NCBI GenBank assembly: GCA_030278955.1
Contig: JAOANR010000006.1
Coordinates: forward strand, 26,047,763-26,111,762
Direction: 5' to 3'
DNA: 64,000 nucleotides
From: Hygrophila difformis
Lineage: Eukaryota > Streptophyta > Magnoliopsida > Lamiales > Acanthaceae
How positions within the stretch are numbered: position 1 is the first letter of the stretch; each line of letters starts with the position of its first letter. Both the position numbers and the translations under genes were made by a program. Below the pieces are notes generated by a model. It was not told the DNA's origin and did no database searches. It saw only the letters and a program-made list of their open reading frames with translations. Of this stretch, positions 47,885 to 57,140 are shown piece after piece.

Positions 47885-48918
47885 AACTTTAGCTTGACCT
47901 TTCTTAAGCGTAGAAACCTCCTCATCAAAGCATCTAACTTAGAATCTATAGCAACTGCCTTTTCTACCTCATAGATTCCCCCTTTTGTTTTATTTCTAGC
48001 ATTTTTCTTACCAGGAAATTTTTTCATATTAGAAATCTTTTTCTCTATGATTTCCTTAGCTCTAGAGGGTCCTATAGACAGAAACGAATCTCCAGCTGCC
48101 GCATCCAACAAGTTCCTCCAATGATCAATCAACCCATTTTAGAAGAAGTGCATCTGCTGCCAATCTTCAAAGCCATGATTCGGGCATCTCGCCAATAAAG
48201 TAATATATCTATCCCATGCTTCAAGTAAAGTTTCACCCTCATCTTGCACAAATTCTTTGATTTTTTCTTGTAATTCAATAACCTTGGATGGTGGGAAGAA
48301 TTGTTCTAAGAAAGCTTCTAACATTTTATCCCAAGTAGTGACATCCCTTAATTGAAGTGAGTTGTACCAAGTTTTAGCTTTATCTCTGAGTGAAAACGAG
48401 AACAATCTCAACTTAATTTAATCACTAGTAACACCATTTATTTTCACTGTGTCACAATAGTCCAGAAAGTTCCTTATGTGTTCTACAGCATCATTAGTAG
48501 GTGCTCCATTATATTGATTAGCTTGAACCATTGTGATTAGTGCAGGCTGAAGGGTAAAGCTTAAAGCATCTACATCAGGCCTAGGAGTTCTATTAAGCAG
48601 ATTTCCACTAGTTCCTTGTAAGTGTTCTTCAATGGTCATTTCAGCTTGATCATCGTGCTCCAAATCACCACCGTTACCTCCATTATTACCCTGATTATCA
48701 TTATTATTCGCTGCCATGTTTAACCTATTGAACTGAGCAACTAATTGATTAGTTTGAATTGTTGAAACTTCAGTCGTTGGAGAATAGTCTTCTTCATCAG
48801 AGGATGAATTAATTAAAATTTCCAACTGAGCTGGTCTCCTACGTTTCCCTAATCTAATAGCTCTAAGAGTACGCTCAATTTCAGGATCATAAGCTATTTC
48901 TGCTTGTTTGCTTCGCAC
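47885..48918 (-). pseudogene. Gag of element E, N-terminal part, broken
   Basis: The frame opens near 48918 after an ATTTGCAG acceptor-like site; the first in-frame ATG is about 48716. It carries an acidic N-terminus, an Asn/Gly-rich stretch and the retrotransposon Gag core (SFSLRDKAKTWYNSL, FLEQFFPPSK, W-R-I-LL-CP). Breaks: stop at 48420-48418, stop at 48141-48139 and a one-base frameshift near 47925, after which the reading joins the intact frame at the knuckle. Given the near-identical LTRs these changes are recent, or were copied from an already broken parent supported in trans. Confidence 0.85.
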
Positions 48919-49024
48919 TGCAAATATAAAATAAAATAAAATAAAATAAGTAACAGTTAAATTAATATTTAACTTAATAGATTTAAATTAATAAACTAAA
49001 AACAACTAAAAATTCACAACAAAT

Positions 49025-49042
49025 TCCCCGGCAACGGCGCCA
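49025..49042 (-). other. Primer-binding site (tRNA-Asp type) of element E
   Basis: The minus strand reads TGGCGCCGTTGCCGGGGA, six bases after the 5' LTR. This is the primer site typical of Athila elements and fixes the minus orientation. Confidence 0.93.
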
Positions 49043-49048
49043 AAAACT

Positions 49049-51176
49049 TGATGGGTGATTTTCACCACTCATATTTTACCACAAGCGGATGGTTGTCATC
49101 AAGTAATAAAAACCGGTGAATACCGGGTCGAACCCAAGGGAATTCAGAATATTATTTCATTCCGGAGAAATTTTAATTGTTCTTAAGTTCATTAATTATA
49201 TTTAATATATTTAAAAAGATTTTGATTAATTCTAATGGTGATTTAATTAAAAATAGAGACATTAAATTTTAAATAAAGCAGGTAAAAATTATAATTAATA
49301 AAGATATAAATAGGAGATGCTTGTAATATTTTAAATATTGCCATCTTTATATAAAATAGAAATTGCATATTGATTTAGCATTTTCCAATGTCTAAAAAGA
49401 TCAATTTCTTAAAGTTAATTATTTTATAAAGATTAAAAATAGTATAATCTGCTAATAATCAAATTATGCTTAAACAGATTTCATGGAAGTTGGTTAAATT
49501 ATCTAACATTCTGCAATCATTATTCTAGGCTTAAATTTGAGTCTTTCCCAAGCTTACAAATTTTCCTATAGCAATTAATAGGCACTTTTCATTTCCCAAA
49601 TCATTGTGCACATGCCAGAATCCATTTATAATGTAATTTATTCCCAATTCCGGTACTAAAATATGAATCCCACTTTTTATCTCCCGATTTAGCAAAGCAG
49701 AATTTATAGAATTAGATTCTAACATTCAAATTATGCAAAACAGTGTAAATAATTTAACAATTATGGTAAAATAATAGCAAAACATGGTAAACTGGATTTA
49801 ATTAATAATATTAAAATGCAGATAAATTAGAATTAATGCCAGATTACTAAAAATAGTAAACACAGATTGATCGATTAATTTAGGGCTTTAGCAGATTAAT
49901 AATTTAAATAGCAGATTTGACAAAACACCAAATATCGATCAATTCAATAACATCTAACATATAATCCTAAATTTAGTATGTGAATAGATTAATATTGCAG
50001 CAGATTAATTAAAGCCCATTAAAGCATATTGATCGATTAAAATGACAGATTCCAGATTTCTGCTAAATTCTAATTATCGATCAAATGCAGGCATACAATA
50101 CATGATTTTAATCCACATTCTAACAATCCTAACAGATTAATCCAGATTACAGAATTAAACAGCGACATATCATATTACTTCCATAAAAGATGAATTCGTA
50201 CTTCAAAGTGATTCTGAACTCCCGTTCTAGAACACTTCTAACACGAACATTACAGAAATCCGTCTACAAATTAAGAACATGATAGCAGATTATATTTTAG
50301 AGGCAAATTCAATTCATTACAATGCAAGAAAAAGAAAGGCAACACCTAGAATAGGAAGAACACGCCCAGAACAGCGTCCTTGATGCATTCCTCCGGCATG
50401 ATTTTGTGTTTCCGGCCTTCTTCTCCCATTAGCAGATGTTTTCAGAGTGTATATTTTCGAGTTTTGCAGTCTGGTTGATGAAGAATGACGAAGAACCGTA
50501 TTTAAAACTGAGTTCGGGTGGTTAGAAAACTGCCCAACTGCGACGATGGCGCATAAAACGGCGCTCGGAGAGGGTTTTAGGCGCCACCAAGAAGAACTGG
50601 CGCATACGCTGATTTTCCGAATTTTCCAAAACGGCGCAAAAAGTGGCGCTCCAAGGTGGTTTCAGGCGCCGCCAAGAAGAAGCGGTGCATTCTAACAATT
50701 TCCTAAAATTCGACCTCGGCGCAAAAAGTGGCGCTTGAATGGCTTTTTATGCGCCGCCAAGAAGAGCTGGCGCATCCTGAAGCTTTTTCCATCCGAAATT
50801 TTCCCAAGTGTTGAAGTGGCGCATAAAATGGCACTGGAGAGCATTTTTATGCGCCGCCATGCCTATGTGGCGCATTCTGGAGCCTTCCAGTGTTGAAAAT
50901 TCCGAATTTTGCATCCTTTGACTTCCGAACATCTTCTTTCTTCATTTTAATGCCTGAAACATCATTGCAATGTATTAGAATTGCCAAAGTCTTATTAAAA
51001 AGCATAAAACAAGGTAAATTGAACTCAAATAAGCTCAATTTAATCAGTCTTATTAATATTTACACATCACATGAAATGTACACTAAAAAGCAGTAAAATA
51101 GGGTCTCATGCATGCAATTTAGGTTCATTTTATCATAATTTAAGCTTATTTAAATGTGGTTTCACAGGGTGCATCA
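49049..51176 (-). repeat. 5' LTR of element E
   Basis: A 2,128-bp LTR equal in length to 33276-35403 and nearly identical. The bases after it, AATAA (51177-51181), are the second TSD copy. It contains the promoter side for gag-pol, with the GGCGC array at 50547-50875 upstream of the TATA-like site near 50503. Confidence 0.96.
50547..50875 (-). repeat. Four-unit GGCGC hairpin array in the 5' LTR of element E
   Basis: Counterpart of 34774-35102. One unit has lost a GGCGC (GGCACT near 50828), a recent change relative to the other LTR. Confidence 0.9.
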
Positions 51177-51181
51177 AATAA

Positions 51182-52300
51182 CCATCAAACTGTATGATTT
51201 TATTAATAGCTTGATAATTTATTACCAACCTGGGTTTACCTCCTTTTATTTCACCATGGTTTCTTACCAAGAATCCAGGGTTGCTATAAGCTGAAACTCC
51301 AGACTCTATGAGTTTAAGATCGATATGCTCCTTGATAATTTGTTGCATATCTTTCTTATCCTGCGTATTCATTAGGATGGGTTTGTCGAACATAATCATA
51401 TTTATATTGTTCTTTTACCTGTAGAGTTGCTTCGATCTTGTTTTTATCCCATCATGCCAGAGGATCCTTGTTAAAGTTTCTCTGGATAAGTCTTTTGACA
51501 TTTTCGAGGGACAATTTAGTTTCCCCATCAATGTCTAATGAAGTTATATTCAATGACTTCAGTTCCTGCATTGCTTCTTTGAGGTTTATAATTTCCTCAA
51601 TAGAAGCTTCATCGAATCCTTGCTGTCTAAAAGACACCAAAGCCTTACCAAACTTTCTTTTATCTTGCATTTTTGGATGGGTTAGTTTGGCATTATTATC
51701 ACCACGTTTGCTGCGAAATAATATAGGTATTAACCTGTTGAATGCATTTTCTCTGCGCAACACCTGTATATCATTTCCACAACTTGTGATAAATATTAAC
51801 AAATTTCTTTTGTTATTTTGAACATATTTTGTAAAGGATTGTATGAAATTATTACCTAACAAAATATCCGCTCCTATTTCATGAAAGTAAATAGGAGGTG
51901 TTTTTACCTTATACCAAGGTGTACCAAATGCTCCTCCAATCATGATATTGGCCTGTCGAATACCCTTATTTAGTACTAAGATTTTTGGGAAAAATCTCTT
52001 CCTGCAATAATGGGTAATGATTCCATAGCTTCGCTAGGGAAAACTCCTGGTTTTACCGTGAACCTGAATCAATATATGCTGCAAAATATTCCGACTTATA
52101 TTGTTCGTATATTATCCCTACTGAGATATAAATGGAAAATGGACTTGTCATTTAATTCTGATGGTATGACCCTTCAGATTAAATTCTATTCCATTATCCT
52201 TTCTTAGCCATGGTTTATGACTTTCGAGAAAACTTAATCCCAAAATCATAATGTCTTTTCTGGCTATTTCAATTGTTCCTTCATAGGTTCCAATTGATGG
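51182..52300 (-). pseudogene. Caulimovirid protease and start of reverse transcriptase, broken
   Basis: Minus strand. A protease-like region (about 52250-51850) has lost its active-site motif to frame breaks but keeps the downstream ADILLGNNFI-type segment. A lysine-rich linker follows to 51452, then RT fingers (51399-51182) with a GGKPRLVINYQ-type segment, cut by element E at the AATAA target site. The gene continues at 33275-32920. Confidence 0.72.
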
Positions 52301-52303
52301 CTG

Positions 52304-53090
52304 CTACAAGTAGTATAAATCATCACATGGAAAATGGTTAATCTTTTCAGTGATGTCAAATATTACTCGTATTACTTTCCATCCTTCAGGGCATTTAATC
52401 TTTATATTGTCTACCCCAGTGGATTGAAGAGTTAGATATTTGATGAACTCCTTTCCTTTATATGCCATAATTCTGTCTTCCGAAAAAGACATACGGCTTG
52501 CATACTCAATTCTAGCACTCGTTGATCTGTCTAGAATTGGATGATCTCTTATTTGTATGTCTACTCCTCCTAACCTTGGAATCTCGCTAGGATTTGGTGT
52601 AATGACTTTAGCAAATTCCTTGAAAATTCTAGGAATTTCTATATACTCTTTCCTAAGAAATAAGTTAGAATGATGACTATTGGAAAGTGCATAAGAAATT
52701 CTATAAGTTATAGAATATGGCCTATTCCTTTCTTTCATCAGATCTTTTCTTTTGAAATCTTGATGAAGGGTTAGCACTCTGCTAAATCTTGATCAGCTGG
52801 GTTATAGGAAATTCTGGGATGAATGTCAAACATTAGCTTCCCTGCATATAAATTTCCTACATATTCCCAAGAAGACCATCTCTAAAGTTATTGATTTTTC
52901 TATCAGTGACTGATAGATGTAATTCAGAATCAATGCCTTCTTTGAAGGTTGCCTTAATTACTACTTCGATGGCTCCTATGTGGATCCATTTCATAGTAAT
53001 GGCAATTTCCTCCTTCATTCTGCTTAACTTCTCAAGAATTTCTTCTTTAGGATTTAATTGCATATCCATAACATTACAAATAAGTTCCAT
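52304..53090 (-). pseudogene. Caulimovirid movement protein (30K family), broken
   Basis: Two frames (53090-52857 and 52777-52304) with a frameshift between them. The first has the 30K-superfamily core around HIGAIEVVIKATFKEGID, which in caulimovirids precedes the central beta strands. The second continues with the more variable C-terminal half. It follows the coat-protein knuckle region, not precedes it, which matches the ORF1 order of cavemo- and solendoviruses. 30K proteins move virus particles through plasmodesmata. Confidence 0.7.
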
Positions 53091-53113
53091 AGGAATTGCA
53101 AACTTACTAGCAC

Positions 53114-55121
53114 TTACAAGTAAGTTCTTCTCTGATTGAGTCCCATTTGATTGAGAAATCGTCCAATCCCGCCAATTCTGAATCCGTCATATGGGCTGAG
53201 GTTGGAATCTTGTCTCATTATTCTTTCCATGGTTCGATTCGAGATCGTCATCCTTGAAAAGAATCCTGACAAGTTTTCAGTGGTCTGAATCCTGTCTTCT
53301 TCAATCAGACTCGGTTGAAGATCCATCTGAATATGAGTCTGAGTCACTAATTCTTCCTCGTAGATGCTTTCATCCGAGGGGATGTCTTCAAACTGATAGA
53401 CTAGTACCAGCTTTCCATGGTAGACCGCTTCCACGATATCCTCCGTGGCTTCGTACATTCGTATCTCACGATTCTGAGGGCAATCGGGTGAGATATGACC
53501 TCTGGATCCACACTTCCAACAGTTGCAATCTTTGAAACTTTCGTTGGATCGGGTATGGGCTCGTCTGAATGTTTTTTTTGACATTGTTCTCCCCGTGCTT
53601 CTTGTTGCTGAGCTAGTTGAGCTTTGGGATGAACTCTTCGTCGTCCCCATTCTTTGTCCAGTTTTGTACGTTTTGGCCTTGCTCTTGGACCACCATGCTC
53701 TCCTTCTTCGGAATGGATGTCTTCTTAAAGTCTTGCTGTATGAGCCTCGACTCTTCTTCTTCTTTTTTCTTCTGATTCTCCTATAATTATTGGGAAATCA
53801 TTATTTTCACAGCAAAGAGGGGTTCTTTTAATTTTACCTCTTAATCTTTTGATGTTCTTTTAGGCTGCTGCCTGTTGACACCATTCTCCGAGCTTATCCT
53901 TTAAGAAGTACATTCTTCGGGCTATTGAGTCCACCGTACCAGGGGGTACTGTGTACGATTGGATCAACATCTCTCTCCATGGGCTGCAGATCTTTGCAAA
54001 GAACATGGGACATGCTACTTTAGCTGTCATCTTACTCCGAAAATAGTACTTACGAAACCAGTAGATATATTAATCTACTGCACAAATACTTCTTAACTCC
54101 ATACCCAATAGTGCTTGAGTATAGACCTTGATTTTTTCGGTTCACTATTCTTCAAAATAACCATCTCCTACAAAATGGGTTTTGAATAAGAGGCCAAACC
54201 TTTCGCAGATTGTGATTTTGGATTCTTCTTCAAGTATTTGCTCCTTTAAAGCCGTCGAGGAGTTTTTCCAGTCCAACTTTGTCGATCCTTCGAAAGTTAG
54301 CTATATTAGTCTGACAAAGTTTTCTTTATCGAGATCCAGAGTGGTTGCTGCAATCTTCATTGAAGCTACCCATTCGTCGATCAGCTCTTCGATGTTTCGG
54401 AAGTTGATAACATCGAGGTTCAGTATTATGCCATATGGATTTAATGGTTGTAACATCGTCTTGGCCCACGGTGTAGATTCCGGTGCTATACTTGGGTTCC
54501 ATCCTGGGTTTCGTCTTGCATTGAGATGCACCTCAGGATACCTATTTATGTGGAAGTCTGTACTTTCCCTCATTGGGACGTCAGGCGGTCCATCATGGGT
54601 CACGTTGGATTCTAATTCTTCCGTATACCCCAATTGAATAACTTCATTGGGTTTCACATTCACTAGATCCATAATCCCAAGCTGGGAAAATGATTCTGCA
54701 AGTTCTTGTAGATCTGATAGATCTGCCTTGGAAACATTCATTCGACTGTTTTCAGGAGATCGATCATAAGCTCTTCTTGTGATTTCTGCTTTAGAACCAT
54801 AGTTGTTTTACCCTTTTGATATAAAGGTTGTACGGGTCCGAATGCATCTCTAATATTGGCTTGGTTATTCTTGTAAGTTCCAGGAATATCCTTCTGTCTT
54901 TTCTTGATATTCGAAATATCAAATTTCAGATTTAAAGTTTCTTTCTTAAGATCTTGAAATAATTTCAAGAATTAATCTGTTGTTTGATTCAAGTTATCAA
55001 TTTTTTCAGTTAAAATCAATACCCGGTTACCATAATCTTGAATCATTTTTTGGATTTCCCTTAAGTCCTGTGAGAACTTAGAGCTATCCGAATCGATTTC
55101 TTTCCAATCAATTCCTCTCAT
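53114..55121 (-). pseudogene. Caulimovirid coat protein region, broken
   Basis: Starts at ATG 55121 with a Lys/Gln/Ile-rich stretch likely to be a coiled coil; an in-frame stop lies near 54972. The frame 54741-54301 carries a tryptophan- and proline-rich capsid segment. The stretch 54300-53650 shows capsid-like wording in changing frames. The frame 53650-53114 has a basic, serine-rich tract and a CCHC knuckle (C-x2-C-x4-H-x4-C, about 53520-53478), then an acidic stretch. A knuckle after a basic region is typical of caulimovirid coat proteins. Confidence 0.72.
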
Positions 55122-55176
55122 TTTTATGAAAAGAAATCCTTTTAATAGTAACTTGTCTCTTGGACAAGTTCAAGAA

Positions 55177-56918
55177 CGTCCATTACGGCACGAAGTGAAT
55201 CGTTAGGGGGCACCCTGCAGAGCACTCACCCCTAATTTTAATTTATCAAGTTTGTAAGGGGATTTAATTTTAAAAATCTGACTTCAATTGTATTTATTTA
55301 AAAATAATATCTCAACTCGTTTCAACCCTAAAGGTTAATTCCATGTTTCAACAAGATTTCAAGATTTCATTTCGGTAAACCACAGTTTACTCTAAAATTC
55401 GTCTAAAATCAGATTTAATTCCAAAAATTCCGAAATTTCATATCTGACTCGGAAACATCAAGACCTACAACTTTCGTGTTTAACTTTTTCGATCCGAGAT
55501 ACCTAAGTAGGTCAAAATCACCAATTTTCGCATAAGAATAATTCTGTCCGAGTTTAATGTGTCACAGTTTAAAGATTTCGAATTCTACCATAGCAATTCA
55601 ACTCCAAATTTAATGAAATTTGACAGGGATCATCTTAAGACAATTATCTACGAATTTCATGTTCGGCCAAAGATCTAAAACAGTCTAGATCCTATGTCAA
55701 AAACGTGATCAAGATCATTCCTAAGTTCTGTCCAAGATTTCAAGATCTAGATTCAAACAGCTCGGTTTCGGTGGGTTTTCTCATATCAAATCGTCTCTAA
55801 AAATTCTCAAAAATTTACAGTAGCTAGATCTAAGTCTTAGGAACGTCTTTCGTGTTTTAAGTTTTTCCGTTTGAGTTCGTTTCAAGGTTCAGAAAAATTC
55901 AACAAATCTGTTGCACCGGTAGAAAGTTTAGATTGACAGATTTTCGATTTCTTGTTAATCTTTTAGTTTTGAATGTTTTAATTCATCCCAAAACCATGTA
56001 AGAGTTAACTTACAGAGTTTACGAACGTCCGGGATCGTCTATTCGAAGGCGTGGCTTCCAGTCCACCATTTCTCCTCTCCGTTCGTCGGGTTCTACGATC
56101 TAGATCCAATTCGAGGTGTAGAAAGAAAAAGGAGATGATTAGGATTCGTTTTCGAATCGTTTATTGAATAAAGATTGGATCGAAACTTACCACGACTATG
56201 GAGATCTGTAGAGAAACTCGTCCAACAGCATTCGTCTTGGTTTCGTGCCTCCGACGACTCCGGATTTAGGGTTTCGAACGTATGGAAGGTTGTAGGGTTT
56301 TGTAAACTTGTTTGGGGCTCCCAAGGGCTTTATTTATAGATTTCCCAAGCCCTAGGGCGTCCAACATCTGACCTAAAGGTCTTGGGTCGAGAGATGTTCA
56401 ACCGAAAGTCGAAAAATCCGCGTTCGGGCGAGAGATTCACGCAACGGGCGAATCTGTCATGTGGCGCGGTCGTGGCGCGCTGTTCCTTGTTTCACCGCGC
56501 GGCCACCGCGCGACACTCGCCTGGACTTCAATCCGGGCGGGTTGTGCGATCCGTCGTGCTTTTCCGCCTCTCTTTCGGGTTTCTATCCCTCTATGCTCCC
56601 GAATTCCGATTCCCGGGGTATATTCGGGTTTCTACTTTCTCCCTAGATTTATTCTCGGGTCTAATTGGATGTTTTGGACTCGAATCCTCGAGTTCATTAG
56701 TGTCGGATTTCGGTGTACAATTTATTTATCGTTAATCAATTCTTTTTATTTAATTAAATTCCCTTAATTCCTTTTTAAGTTAAATCTCATTTTCTCATTT
56801 CCTTTCTTTATTTATTAATTTATTTGATGGATTTATTTATTTATTTTATTTATTGTATTTATTGTTTATTTATTTAATTATTGTTTTAATTTATGTTGGA
56901 AAATTCTCGGGTATTACA
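55177..56918 (-). repeat. Truncated 3' LTR of element D
   Basis: Starts properly at 56918 (TGTAATACCCGAG) and runs 1,742 bp, but stops at a point equivalent to about 63738 in the 5' LTR, inside the conserved block. The usual GTGTTACA end is absent. The TATA box is at 56330-56338 and the splice-donor-like GTAAG at 56190. Confidence 0.9.
56330..56338 (-). promoter_or_regulatory. TATA box, 3' LTR of element D
   Basis: Minus-strand TATAAATAA in the same context as in the other family LTRs. Transcription from here would run into the caulimovirid coat region on the same strand. Confidence 0.65.
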
Positions 56919-56931
56919 GTCTACCCTCCTT
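56919..56931 (-). other. Polypurine tract of element D
   Basis: The minus strand AAGGAGGGTAGAC abuts the 3' LTR. It matches the tract of element B apart from one or two bases. Confidence 0.7.
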
Positions 56932-57140
56932 AAGAATCAACTTCGGCATCGAAGTTGTGTTTCGGCTTTTCTCGTGCTAAGGTCTTGTGTTTGTTTTATT
57001 ATGTTGTGACTGAACTTAGAATTAAAACTTCTAAGCTGCCTACGTACCCGGTAAGGGATCAAGCCATAACGTAGTTCAACAATTTACAAAAGTGCACGAA
57101 AAATAGGTGGTATGACATCCTCTCCCCCTTAAGATTGCAG

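Larger units (their letters stand above)
33276..51176 (-). mobile_element. Athila-lineage Ty3/gypsy element E with two extra genes, young
   Basis: A 17,901-bp element inserted in the caulimovirid, TSD AATAA at 33271-33275 and 51177-51181. Two 2,128-bp LTRs of equal length differ by about a dozen bases by eye, so insertion is recent. Minus-strand order: 5' LTR, tRNA-Asp-type primer site, broken gag, intact pol, hairpin array, ORF-A, hairpin array, ORF-B (one frameshift), purine tract, 3' LTR. The Athila call rests on the primer site, pol wording, lack of a chromodomain and extra genes after pol. Two diverged copies of the extra gene are unusual. With gag broken it would need Gag supplied by a relative. 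Confidence 0.95.
27841..55176 (-). mobile_element. Endogenous caulimovirid (pararetrovirus), split by two insertions
   Basis: Three minus-strand parts (51177-55176, 32920-33275 and about 27.9-30315) form one viral copy of roughly 6.7 kb. Order: coat protein with zinc knuckle, movement protein, protease, RT/RNase H, transactivator-like ORF. Coat before movement is the order in cavemoviruses and solendoviruses. Solo LTR C and element E cut the polymerase region, each with its own TSD. Stops and frameshifts lie in every ORF and the coat-side leader is lost at a junction with element D. Nothing here could be expressed as a working virus. Caulimovirid copies are common relics in plant genomes. The left boundary is uncertain. 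Confidence 0.8.
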
